A stretch of 64,000 nucleotides of DNA, taken from the NCBI GenBank assembly GCA_018296165.2, contig JACKQL020000036.1, positions 1 through 64,000 of the forward strand, written 5' to 3'. Origin of the DNA: Termitomyces sp. T153. Lineage: Eukaryota; Basidiomycota; Agaricomycetes; Agaricales; Lyophyllaceae. This document shows, one piece after another, positions 35,701-47,783 of the stretch. Every line of letters begins with the position of its first letter. Positions within the stretch are counted from its first letter, which is position 1. A program made the translations under genes and the position numbers. The notes under the pieces are model-generated. The model was given only the letters and a program-made list of their open reading frames with translations, had not been told where the DNA came from and did no database searches.

Positions 35701-37433
35701 CAAAAGAACCAGCTACTCCAAGAGGAATAACCCATGGGACAACAGCCCCCAAACTCCCCCTTGCCCCAGAGTACCTCTGCTAGGATAAGACAGTCACCAA
35801 CTGAACCCCGCACTGCCTCCACTAAAAAGAGGCCTCCACCAATTCAACCCAGGCAGCACCTCAAGTTCTAGAAAATGACAGAACTACATAAGACTTCTCT
35901 AACTGTCTCTGGACTTACCCTTGGCCAGGAATGGAGAGCAAGGTCATGTAAATGGCCTAGAACTCAAACCTCAACTCTGGACCAGAAGAAACTTGTTGAG
36001 ATTGGCCACCCTGAACCCCACCCCTTTGTCAACAACACTCCGGAGCACACCAAAACATCACCCAAGCACACCCGTCCCTAAACACAATACTCTGGAGCAT
36101 GACCTCAACCAGAGCCAACACTCTGGAGCGCAGCAAGGCCCAAACTCAGTACACCTCCAATGAAATACAATACTCCAGAGCTTGACAAACCCCCACTATG
36201 TGCAAACCCACTAAAACATGAAGCCTGGACACCAACAACCAAAGGATGGCAACACCTACCCTAAGGGAGTACCTCCACACCCATACTAATCCAACTCACA
36301 GCATAGCTGGCCCATGGAACAGTCCTCCAACGAACTATTACAAGGACCACCTCATACCAGGACCATGCCTCTATGCCACTAAGGACTTCTGCCTCTGACT
36401 GGCCCCACCTCCAAGAACAAACTTCATTCTGCCACCTCCACTACCCATGTTAGTATAAGGGACTTCACTCCACCACCCCCACTGTTGTCAAGAAGGACCT
36501 CCGCCACCTCTGCCACCCATATTAGCATAAGGGTCAAACCACCAGAAGGTCTCTGCCCCTCCACAAGCCACACCAATAGGAAAAACAAAACCACCAGCCA
36601 CCATCAAGTGCACTCCACAGATTCAGAGGTCCACCCCCCCTAACCAGCACAATGCCTGACCCCACCGCAGACAGAGGACAACCCCTACAACTTTAGGCTG
36701 AAACCCTGAGGGCCAAGCCCAACAATGCTGCTGTCAACACCCCAAAATGTGATGGAACTCTGCAGGAAGACTCCTAATACCCCATCAAGCCTTGGAACTC
36801 CCCTCCACAATACTCCACCAAGTCCCACATGACCCTGGGACTAGCCAACACAGATGGCAAACAATGGGCTTAACTCCCACCTCTGGACTTACTAGGGATT
36901 CAACTCCCACCTGCACCCCTGCATGTTTTTACTTACCTTCACACAAACTAAAGCTCACCACATGTGCCCAGGAGCATCAACCAAAATTGCATCCACAACA
37001 ATATAATACAACAAAAAGGGGGTAGGCAACGGGGTGCAGAGCAACAAGAGGACAGAGCCCGACTGCTTCCTCAACCCCTCCCCCCCTCAGGAAACCCCCT
37101 CCCTTCCTCCCCAATCCCCAAATCAATCTCCATTTGGGCCCACACCATCGCTAGAACCTCTGCCAACTCCGGCAAGGCCTCCCTCACGTCCACTGCCACC
37201 TCCCACCATGACTCTGGGGCCACCATGTTGTGCCACTGATACCCTGCCAGCAACCTCCCCATCCTTGCCATCCCCTGCTAAAGCTCCGGAGGGTGATCCA
37301 TGGACATCTGTGTCAACCCATCTTGGATCAATGCCAGTGCTGCAGAGGCACCGTCCAGGAGAACTTGGTGCTCCTGCACTCAGCCTAACCAAAAACAATT
37401 CATTAGCAACAGAATGGAGAACTGGGGAGACAC

Positions 37434-37993
37434 TTACAAAGGACCCCCACATGGCCCGAGGTGGCCTCTCTGGCCAACCAATCCTCCCTCTGCCCTACTG
37501 CCTCTAGCTCCACCCACAATGAACCACCCTCCAATGCCACCTGCTGCCCCTCTACCACCTCCATAGGTCATACCTCCTGCTGCACCAGATGCTCCCACAA
37601 ACCCTGCACCTCCAATGCCCACTCCATTGCCACTCGCACTGAGGTGTCCCACTTCCACCAAAGCGCCTCCTTCTCCCTCTGTGCCACATCCAGATCCTCC
37701 CTTATCCATTGGAGCTCCCCCTCTCATGCCATCAACGCCGTTGTCAAAGCCTCCACCTTCCAATGTAGGAAAACCTCTGTGATTGAAGGCAGGGGCTCTG
37801 GGGAACTTGAAGCTTGTTCTAGTGGTGCGCCTAAAGTAGGAGAATAAAGGTGAGGCCCCGGAGGCCCTGCCATTGACTTGTGTCCCTGTGGCCTCTTGCT
37901 GGGCCCTGCCTCTGACAGTGGGGAGGCCCTCTGTTTCCCCTTATCCATCATTGCCAGTGCCCTCTCCCTCTGCTCACCCTGTGGAGGTCCCAC
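37434..37993 (-). pseudogene. Antisense protein-like segment in the element interior
   Basis: Overlapping minus-strand frames (37724-37993, then 37434-37763) encode KGKQRASPLSEAGPSKRP, AGPPGPHLYSPTLGAP and SPEPLPSITEVFLHW, then a Gly/Ala-rich tail. The composition is that of real low-complexity basidiomycete proteins rather than a random shadow, and similar KGKQRASP..AGPSKRP strings occur in agaricomycete retroelement-associated proteins as far as I recall. It could be a captured gene fragment or an internal antisense insertion. Confidence 0.35.
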
Positions 37994-38890
37994 CTTCCCT
38001 GCAGGTCACCCCACATCCCCCTCCTCTGACACTCTGGCCTTCCATGCCTTGTCCAGTTGCTCCCACACCCAACCCTTGTCCCACCCCTGCTCTGTGGTGA
38101 TGCATGCTGCCTGCCACTCCAACAAAATTGAGCACTTCTCATGCCTTGCACGGCATGGAAGGCACACAGAGGTGTCATGTCACGAGCCTGTGGAGGGCCC
38201 ATTGAATTTGCACAACTTGCCCTGCTAAGCACAAAGGGTACACTATAACCAAATGGTCAGTCAACATTACCAAAAGGGCTTGAAAACTACCAGGGCTTGG
38301 TTCAAACACCACTCCAGTGTTGGGGGAACCCAAGCCCATGCCAACACCCTTGCAAACTCCTCTGCTGTCACCTCCATCTGCAGAACTTGCTGCACCTGTG
38401 GAACTCCCTCCCCACCTCCCACCACCAAACTCAACTCCATGGGATGAACTCTAGTCTGTCCCAAGCCCCTCCCTCAAGTAGAGCCCCTAGAAGAGCCCAA
38501 CACTATCACGACCCACCCTGCAAGGCTCCATCAATTACCCCAAGAGAACAGGTAGACACTACTTATGACCCTGGTACATGGCACCAGCCTGATGCCAGCA
38601 CTCAAACTCCTCCCCCTCACTTGTCATACACCACCACCTTGTTCACATTAGAAAACCATGGAGCTGAGTGGTCAGAGGAGGACATGGAAGAAATTTTTGG
38701 GGAAACCCTGGGATATGTCCAAGTCTTTTAATTGATTAGGAAGAACCCCCTGACGAAGTGGCAACCACGCTTTGACTTCACCTCCCACACCACCATCACT
38801 TGCTGCAGATTGATTAATATTACTTGGCTTCAACTCTCACACCCCCACTGATCCCTGACCTGCGCCCCATGTCTTGAGGGTCTCGACATC

Positions 38891-38901
38891 AAAAGGGGAG
38901 G
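38891..38901 (+). promoter_or_regulatory. Polypurine tract of the 8.47-kb element
   Basis: AAAAGGGGAGG followed by TGA and the 3' LTR. Confidence 0.75.
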
Positions 38902-38904
38902 TGA

Positions 38905-40052
38905 TGTCACAACCCATTTCCTGGACCCCTGCACATTGCCCAACAACCCCCCACCCTCCCAGAACCTCCCCCAATGCCTTGCCGAACTTCCACAGTGCTC
39001 TGCACCTACTCCGGCTAACTCTGATGCATTCTCAGCTAACTCCAATGGCCCCCTGGCCAACTCCAACATCTTCTCCGCAGTCAGCGATGCTTCTCCTGGA
39101 TCTCCTGAGCCCCTGGTACCATTCCCCTGCCATGCCTGACCCTGTTACATGTCATCAACTCAACACCCTGGTTCCTCCAACTTACTTTGGAGTATCACAA
39201 TGACCCCAGAACAGCCCACGTCACCAATTGATCCCATCAACATATTAATGCAGCCCACCCTCTAATTGTAACCAACACCCATCAACTCCATCAAGCTCTG
39301 CCAAGCCCTGCTGCCACAGCCAATGTTCCCCAGAGCTCTCCAGTAGTCAGTATATAAGATGTAGAGTAGCTCTTCATACTCTAGTCTTGATATTGCTTAA
39401 CGTTACCTATGGTCTGATGGTTTCTCTCTCATGTTTCATGTTCCATGTCTTGTTTTCTTACTCTCAGTCTCCCTGTCTTGTCTCATCTCTATTCTGTTAT
39501 CATTTTGTTATTGTTTCATGTCTCTGCCTGAATCTATTCTCATTCTTGTCTCAATCTCATCTCGACTCCATCTCATTTCATTCAACTCTGTCTCATCTCA
39601 TTTGATCTGTCCCATCCATCATGTTCCTATCTTTCCCAACCTTTAACATCTTCACAAACCCCACAATTACGATTACAAATCCCTGACACTCTTTAACCAA
39701 CTCCAGACCTCGCTACATGCTCGGCTCTGAACTCTATCAACCTCCGTCAATCCCCCATCAAACTCTGGCTCCACTTCCATCACTCACATAGCCTCCAACT
39801 CCTCTGCACCCACAATACTCACATACAGACTTATGCCTGAGCCCCACCAAGCCCATCCCCCTTCCCGCAGCTCATCCCCTACTTGTCCGGACATCCCTGG
39901 ACTTGCTCAGATCAATCTCCACCAACTATCCTCACAAGTCCCCAGTGTTTTGGGACACCTCCGCATGCCCAGTTGTCAGTGCAGGGAATCACGTCTGCCT
40001 GGTAAGGACTTGCCCAGTGTAGCTGAGCCCCCGTGGTCAGCGGAACCTGACA
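38905..40052 (+). repeat. 3' LTR, 1,148 bp
   Basis: Same length and ends as 31582-32729; followed by the GAAGT target duplication. The LTR end carries no clear terminator. Confidence 0.95.
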
Positions 40053-40057
40053 GAAGT

Positions 40058-41246
40058 GGTCAGAGTGTCTCCACATGACACCCCTCTTTGAATTCTAATA
40101 TGTACATACATCATAGTGTAGTTCCATGACATTCCATAGATTTTGATACACCATTGCAATACTACTACCCATGTCATCTCATGTTCAGCATATTGTGTGC
40201 ATCTGTGCTACTCTCACATGTTTTCTCATGTTCTCCCGCTCCTTTGCCATTCCTACCTTTAACAAAAACTCTGATTAGAAATGGCATAACAGGTTTCTTT
40301 TTCAATATTTCCTCAGGAAACACTACCAGGTCTACCGAGACTTTCATCTCTGAAATGTCCTTAGCTATCATGTAGCGGAGGTAGATAACTGAAATTGTAA
40401 CATTGTAACACTATTGGCTGCCAGCAGTGCTACCTTGTAATTGAGATGTGTGTGAGGACCGGCACCACATAGCCGATGCGCCAGACATCATCAACGTTGC
40501 TATCAACATCTCCGGCCCCGTCGCTGGTGCCGGCAAGGCTCCGCCATCAGTTCGGTCATCATTCCCCCCTTCCTTGCCATCGTTGGGCACAACGAGCTCA
40601 GTATTTCATACTTTCTTGCTCATTTTTCTTAGTTTCTTTTGAGATATTTTAGTATATATAATTAACTAGTCTTAACACGCTAATATTACATTTATCATGC
40701 TCCTGAGAGCATTAAACAAGACAATATCTCAATGACAAGTCTTATATCAAAGATTGACTAGCATCTGTTATCAGCTACTGGAGACCAAGTCTTCCATGCC
40801 TAATTAGGCTCAATAGGTGGTAGCTATAGGTGCCATTGCTTATCGGCTGCTTTGTCACCGCCCGTTTCGAATGTGTCAGAGCTTGATATGAATTATGAGC
40901 TTCACCGTGAATTTGTCGAACGATAATACATATCATCCTCAATGACGTATTTCAAAAATTTCACACTTTCAGAGTTAAAAAGCCCACATATTAACTCTAT
41001 CCATCATCTACATCCATTGAGCCTTACCTGACGAATGTACTGATTGATCCCTTGATCAAACTTCTTGAAAAGAGAACTTTTGATCGTAAAGATATATTTG
41101 AATGAAATTTCACGATATTACTTGGATTGAAAGAAAATGAGGTTAGAGGTGATCGAAATATTTGTAAAAGTCTGATGTAGTACAAGACACCAGGGAATTA
41201 CTGTATAACAAGAAGGTCAGTCAACTCGAGCGAAGAAACAGAGGCG
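40058..41246. other. Intergenic; right border of the repeat block
   Basis: CpG-poor up to about 40,450, then a short CpG-rich patch (40,458-40,590) inside a 64-codon frame starting at 40448 that is too short to call; it could be a fragment of a lost gene. The remainder is AT-rich and should hold the 3' end of the next gene (minus). Confidence 0.5.
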
Positions 41247-44200
41247 TTAAGCTAGTGATAGGAATGACCCTGGCTCATGCAAACCCTCTTGAACAATTCC
41301 TTGTTGCTCACGGTAGCAACTTTGCTGGAACATAGCCTGAATCACAGACGGCTCAAAAGGACGCGGAAACGTTATTGCTGCAGGTGTCCCGGTTGACGGC
41401 CCACACTTCCTGATCACAAGGTCTTCCAGCAGTCTGGCGAAGCGGAAAGCCAACGGAATTCGTTGACCCATTTTAGAAATTGCCGATCTGCCATAAATCC
41501 TTCGGTTATCGGGCGCAGATGAAGGTTGTGTAGATTACGCACTGCACGAAGTCAAGTTCTGCCCGTAGTGTAGAGATTTGGTCTGAACTTTTAGCATCCT
41601 GCGCTGCCTGAAGGAACCGCACAAGGACTCTACCAGCAGAAAACCAGCAAAACTGCATAGAATGAAACACATTAGGCTACCAATAGCATTCTAGTAAAAC
41701 CCGTACCGAACAAAATGAATCCAAGAGACTAATATCATAACTTGTTGACCAGACACTGTAGATTAAATCAAGGATTGCTCTCGCAGCCGTCAAAATTTTG
41801 AGAGCAGATATGCAACCAGATTGAAGAACATCTGCATGGGGATCATGAAGTACGATCGTGGCGCTAGGTCGCATACATCAGTCATGGCTCTTCAGTAAGC
41901 TGCACGACTCACACATGGGGCATTAGAAATGCAGTATAGAGATGATTATCAACAATGTTGTCTGTAATTGGATTTTTCAAATGTGGAGGAAATGACGCTC
42001 GGAAAGAAGAAACAATATGATCAAGTTCGATAAAGGCTGGAGAACCCCTGGGATCAACAGAATCCGAGGATCCAAGACCATCGCTGATGTGACTTGCAAC
42101 TGCAGCATCTCCGACGAAGTGACGTGCACGAAACCGCAGATTGAATGACTTCACCCGAGCTACCCGTTGTTAAGCATAGGTATCCATTCGTAAACAGGAG
42201 TATAGTATGCGTACATATCATTATAGTCCCTTTGATATACAAAATGAAAGAATCGCTCTGCTCGTCTGGATGCACAAGGAGGAGATCCCTAGTATGGGCC
42301 CATTGTCGCTCTTGTGGGGGCACCAAGATCTGCGAACAATGTAATTTTGCCTGAGAGCACAAGTGTGAACTTACACTGTGTTCAAATTGGTCACCTCGTA
42401 CGGGAAGCAGCTGAGAGATATCTTGGTCATCCAGACTAAGAGCCCAGCCGTTGCCACACCCATGCTGTCGCTCGACTGCATATGCCAACCAGAATGCATT
42501 GCGCCGCATTTCGTCCTCAATCACATTCCGAGCAGGAGCTAGAATCGACACCGGCCGCTCAGAGTTGGAGATCGAATGGAAAGGTGGGCACATGTTTAAT
42601 CCCAGTGGAACTGACAGCCTCATTGAATGGGCCGAGAATAGAAATACCTGGTAAGACGATAAGAAAGACATCGAGTACATGATCTTCATTCAATTACATC
42701 TACCCATCTTTGACAACTGTTTGTATCAACGTTCCGGAAAACAGAAGGGCAGGAAAAAGTACCTTGAATGAGACCAGTAGAACCAGGAAAGAATTATATT
42801 TGCTAAATTATGTCAATCTTCACCTTGGCTGCAACATCAGCCATGGCTTACTTTGCAAGACCTGAAAAAGATCCTCCCCGAGGGAATTTAAATGATCAGC
42901 TGTTTCACGTGCGTATTTTGCTTGCTGCTCAGCAAATGAGTCAGCGCGTTGTTCCTTGATGCGCTGTCGTTGTAGGAATATCTCGTCTATCAACAAGGTT
43001 GGTGAATAAATTCATTGGCTGCATTAAGGAAATTACCTGGGGGATATTGCTGGAAATCCGGCAACGGAGGTGATGTAACTGCGGCAGTGTAAAGACTACC
43101 TAGTGCACATATCGCATGAAGAACTGGCGTTGAAGGAAATTTGGTGTGGCTAGGCGATAATGAAAGGGTACTTTTGAAACTTGCAGCATGAAAGAGACGA
43201 TTCGCATGAGGATGGAACCTGAAGAATACTTCTACTCTGTCGTAGTAAATCAGAGAACCAGACGGAAAGTTTTTATTATTAGCATTTGCTCACAAGTGGT
43301 GAAGTAGTTCTGGACCAGGCAAGTTCGGTGGCCAACTCAGCCACACGACATCCAAACTCAAAGAAGTCTCAGTAGGGGGTGTATGCTCTGGACTGCTGAA
43401 GACGTGAGTAGACGGGAAGTTGGCTTGGGGGAGTTGACCCTCTTCTCTATCGGAAACTCTGTTAACTGTTCGATTCTGATAATGAGACGTCAGTGGTGAT
43501 CTAGGACTTGACATTTGTGCTGAGAGTTGAAAGCCGTTAAACTCGGAAGTCAGGTTGGTCGTTTTGTAGGCGGCTGAACTAACGGTTTGAGGAGAAAAGC
43601 CAGTATGAAGTACAGCGGGAATGTCAGAAGAATGAGATGATAGGTCTCGTATTGTAGCATCTTTTTGAGATAACAAGATTTCAAGCTCGTCTTTATGAAA
43701 ATGAAAGTCAGCCAGTCTCAAGTTTCACGGAACAGACGTACGTATGCGATTCTCCAGCTTTTCATGCCGGCTTCTCGGTCCTTCAGACGCAGAGGGGTTG
43801 CTTTCTGCAACTGGTACACTGAAATTTAGAGGCATTCATTGCAACAATGAGCACACGAACCGTCGTCAAATGTACACTCTGGCTTCGGAGGAAGGTTAGC
43901 TCCAGGCGCTGCATGGGCCACTGCATGAGCATGTGATCGTACACATGTTGAACATGGTCTTTTAGCGTCACTGTTAGCAGGTATCAAGTCAGAAGAGCGA
44001 ACTTATACCATAGGACAAGTTACCATTTCTAATAGGAACGGTGTACATCTCCGAGTTCACAACTATGGTCAAAGTACTCACCAATTTTCTCCGACGACAC
44101 TGGAAGTTTCGCGTCAGTCGCTGGAAAGAAAATTTCAGAATTATCGTACTTGATGACAAGCCTTGTAGTCAAGGTCAAAAGAGTCAATTAATTGGTGCGG

Positions 44201-44307
44201 TTAACTGTCAGTACCTGATTTCGCTTGAGCACATTGGGATGGGATCCAATAGACAAAGGACTTGAGGATGCGGCTCGATTAGCTGATGGTTGTTGGATTT
44301 TGGGCAT
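41247..44307 (-). CDS. Zn2Cys6 fungal transcription factor with a 5-nt microexon
   Basis: A nuclear regulator of the Gal4-type binuclear zinc cluster class. Exon 1 (44307-44215) starts MPKIQQPSAN. Exon 2 (44120-44082) ends CRRRKL, exon 3 is only AAATG (44028-44024), and exon 4 (43970-43861) continues CDAKRPCSTCVRSH..PECTFDD. Joined, they give the canonical RRRKLKCD-6-C cluster; without the microexon the third cysteine is lost. A linker and short coiled coil follow (HEKLENRI / HELEILLSQKD), then the fungal-specific transcription factor domain (about 43300-42050; WLSWPPNLPGPELLHHL, HAICALGSLY). The C-terminus ends SFLSLA at 41247. Many further introns, not all resolved. Target genes cannot be inferred. 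Confidence 0.88.
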
Positions 44308-44601
44308 TACCACAGTAGTGTGCGTCGTTATACGACAAAATATGGACAAGAACCTGAGTATGCTGTAACTCCGAGTGTCGAGGTAAGCTGAAGCACGTGT
44401 CCATCATGTCAGGTTTAGCACTACCTAAAGGCCAGCTAAAAGTTCAGCTGAGATTTGGTCTTGAATGCTTGATTCTCAGATGCGTAAGCCAGGGTAACAG
44501 AAACAGCAGACTGGGTAGCCACAACGAATAAGTATAACATATATAGGGAGATCCGGGGAATATCTGTTCCGTGTATACAAATGGAAGCATAATTATAAGG
44601 A

Positions 44602-47600
44602 TCATGACGAGCTAAATTTCTTAGCTGTTATGAAGTTATCTGTAATGTTGACGAGTCCTATATTTCTACTGTCATGTAGAGCCATCGAAACCGTATTCCA
44701 TGTCTGATTGAATATTTGATCTGAGAAACTACTGTCTCGAACGACGAGAGGCGATATAGGTGATTCCGCCCATATCGTGGTATCAGAGCAGCCAGTGATA
44801 ACCCAGTTCCGAAGGGCGGTTCCCTCGTCAGAACCAAAAAACAGAGAGCCTGAGGAAGTGGTGAAAGCAGATGCTGCGAAACTGATATCTGAGGGGGACA
44901 CAGTTCCAAAGACTGCTACTTCAATGATTGGGATCGTGGACAGGGAATTGAAGAGAATGGACGTCGATGTAGGTGGTACTGCTTGAATTGAACCTGATGC
45001 AAGAATGTAAGATACAAGAGCAGATGCAACTTCAACTCTCGGGATAGAAGATAAATATTGGAGTGCAACGTGATGAAATTGTCCCAAAGTCCCGTATTGT
45101 CGAGGGTCAGATTGCTCGACACTAATCACACTGACATTGGAAGGGCCAGGTAACAGACTGAGGATTGCTCCGGGCCGAATGATGGCTCGTGGACTCACGT
45201 CGCGTTTGAGAACAGCAGCCTGCCTAGCGATACCCAATCTAGGATCAAGAAATGGCTGACGCAATCGTAACACGTTCAAAACTCCATATATCGGCCGGCC
45301 AGGATAGCAAGCTGGATCGAAGTGGTTTGTGGGAGACACAGATGATAAGCCAAATACAGGTCCTTCGATTGCGTTGATCAATTGTAACTGACTGCTATTA
45401 AGGCTTGGGTAACAGCTCAAAGGAGGCGGGAAAGGTGCAGATGAAGAGGGAGTCAGGAGGGAATGAAGTGACATCGGCTGTTGCGTCAGAGTAGCGTCGA
45501 AGGGTAAATAAATGGGAGAGATGCTAAGCGCCGTCATAAAGGTTCGCAAATCACTCAAATTTTGTTGGAGAACACTGGTCCAATAATTTTCCAAGGCTTT
45601 CTGATGTTGGGTAGATGAGGCTATAGATATTATAAGCCAGCCTTGATGTGATTTTTGAGGATGATCCACCCACCAGAAGCAAAGCTATACATTCGATCCA
45701 ACGCGGATCGAGCAGTTGATCCGGTTTGAGACAGTTGAGCAGCAGCGGGTTGCCCCATAACCACGAAAGAAACATTTGGTTCCCTGACTTCCAGTGCAGC
45801 AAAGTCGAATATGAATCCAGATTCCATAATTGTGAAGAGTGAGGCCTCGCCAGTTGTATTCAGAGCATGCCATGGAGCAGTTTGTATAAACTTCTGTAGT
45901 GCGGCATTGGCTGTAAGGTTCTGCGACTCAATCATATTCCAGAGAAGTGCCGTCTGAGCCCAGCGAGTCACATTTTCAGAAATCTGCGACGTCAACGCTG
46001 GTGCAACATCCACAAGGACTGACTGTGAAGCACAATTGGCAGAGCTCTGCGTCAACCGGATATTGTTGTAAACGTCATTGCTTGTTCGATTTGAAAGAAA
46101 GACTCGATTCAAACTTGGAACAAGGTCGATGATATTTTGAGGCAAGGGATCACAATGCCCAGATTGTGTAGAAGTGCAAATACACGTTGAATCTAAATAG
46201 AAGTCAAGGCGATCGTTCATCGTGAAGCAGGCCAACTGTCACTCACTGAGATTACAAGCAGCACCAGCTCGGTTGGTAGGGCACACAGCTGTACTGGCCT
46301 TCTTACGACCGATGGTGATGCCGACTGCTGTTCCTGCTGCTACAAGACAAACGATGAAGAAGGCTCCCAAAAGGATAGAGTTCCTTCGCTTCTTAAGCGG
46401 TGCAGGCCCTACACTGACTACGCTCTTAGAATACCTGGACCACTGAGGTTGCGTAGGTACTCGGAAACGGGCCGCTGGGGTGGTCCTTCCGGTCGTATCT
46501 GGAAGCACAGTATCGGCGTCATCGACTGGTGCAACTAGTCCTTCTCCACTACGAATTGCATGATACAGAAATGAAGTAACACTCTGGTGGGGCTGGTAGC
46601 CCTTCTTGAGATACCCCTCGAGAGTATTTGCGCGGTTCACAAGGTCAGACAGACAAGCCATCTCTTCTGCCCTTCTATAGTCTAATTCCGTCGCTATTGG
46701 GATGTGGGCGATCAGAGGCACTGGTGGGAGAGGCTTCACCTTCTTCCAAGCAAGAACACGTTTGATAGAGTGGTGTGAGGATAAGCGGGAAACGAATGAT
46801 GTGACGACACTTTTTGTGGAGTGCATAGAGTTCCGATCCTGAAGGTCGGAGGTAGTAGTAGGTCGCGGGAATCTAGGAGTCACAACACCGATGGAATCAA
46901 GAGCTAAGCAAGCATGTGGATCAGAATGTACTGGATTACTACCGTCATGGTGCGAAGGAATATGGTCGGAAGGAAGGTTGTAGATCTCTGAGTTTCTTTG
47001 CACCTTTTGAATGAAACTGGCTTTTCTGGGAACAGAAGGATCTGGGTCAGCTCTATACAGCGTGGCAGAATCGCCCAACGCAGGGATAGGGGATTCGTGA
47101 ATGGAAGCAAGGGGGCCGAGAGGAGGTTGCCCAGCTTGATCCTTATCAGTAGGTAGTCGCATGTCGAACGACGAGGAGCCCGCAGCGCCTATAGTATCAG
47201 TGGCATAACTAGATGCTAGTGGAGGGTATGTCATTTCTGAAAAGTTGCTCAAAGCATCGCTAGCAAAGAATTGTCGCTTATTTGCCCGAAAGGACGAATT
47301 TTCTTTGAGTAGGGACGTTATGAAAGAGGTGGAAAGCAGGCGATCCTCTGTCGCATCCATCCCGATGCTTGAAATACCATCGTACTGATCGGAAGGAGGG
47401 ACAGAGGACGATGGGAGGTGGGGGCTTGGAGGTCGAAAGGTCGAAGTTCCTGATAGACCTGAGCGGCCAGAGGAATCTAATTCACTAGTCTTATTCTTCG
47501 AGTTCTTAGGAGCGAAGCTGTAGGTTGACGCGTTCGAGGCACCAGGAGTAAGAGGCTTTCGCGGTCCCAAAGGTGCACTTCTGGGCGAGAGATTGCTCCG

Positions 47601-47783
47601 AGTAGGGAAGGGTGATCCGAATTCCGACAAAATCAGAGTAGATGGAAGTGAAGCAGGAGGTTGGGGGAATTGAGAAACACTAATGGTACTCTCTGCCATA
47701 CCAGAAGCGCTGGTGTCCTGTGAACGTGACGCAACATGTCCGGAGCTGGTAGGGGAGCCTGTATTCCTTGGTTGCAGGTACAT
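44602..47783 (-). CDS. Large single-pass membrane protein, unknown function
   Basis: Three exons join cleanly (introns near 46246-46190 and 45671-45620). The N-terminal cytosolic part is Ser/Pro-rich and disordered; a polybasic stretch KKRRNS precedes one transmembrane helix SILLGAFFIVCLVAAG (about 46375-46320), then GRKK and a large C-terminal part with paired cysteines and many N-glycosylation sites (NRTS, NVTR, NLTA, NTTG, NVSF, NQTW, NITD), as expected outside the cell. Ends KKFSSS-stop. I chose the ATG at 47783 (MYLQPRN); the open frame continues upstream to 48095 but that part lacks the Ser/Pro style. I recognise the type as a conserved basidiomycete hypothetical protein, with no known role. 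Confidence 0.8.

Larger units (their letters stand above)
32730..38904. other. Interior of the non-autonomous element, C/A-rich, no pol
   Basis: About 6.2 kb in which the plus strand is rich in C and A and poor in G and T over roughly 32,880-37,000. Short open frames on both strands are proline-, serine- and threonine-rich (plus) or glycine/tryptophan-rich (minus) as expected from this bias. A motif ACTCYGGAGC recurs (34901, 36037, 36089, 36120, and ACTCCAGAGC at 36172). The only protein-like signal is antisense at 37434-37993. No RNA gene seen. Confidence 0.6.
31582..40052 (+). mobile_element. Complete non-autonomous LTR retrotransposon, 8.47 kb
   Basis: Both LTRs are 1,148 bp, both run TGTCACAACCC..GGAACCTGACA, and the element is flanked by a perfect 5-bp duplication GAAGT (31577-31581 and 40053-40057). 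A purine tract (38891-38901) precedes the 3' LTR with the same TGA spacer as the gypsy element at 22256, which suggests Ty3/gypsy ancestry. The 6.2-kb interior has no recognisable gag, protease, RT or integrase, so movement would need helper proteins. It retains more CpGs than its neighbours and is the youngest large insertion here. Confidence 0.93.

Noticed and set aside
40448..40642. Short CpG-rich frame as a gene
   Set aside because: Only 64 codons, no domain and no supporting exon nearby; noted only as a possible gene fragment.
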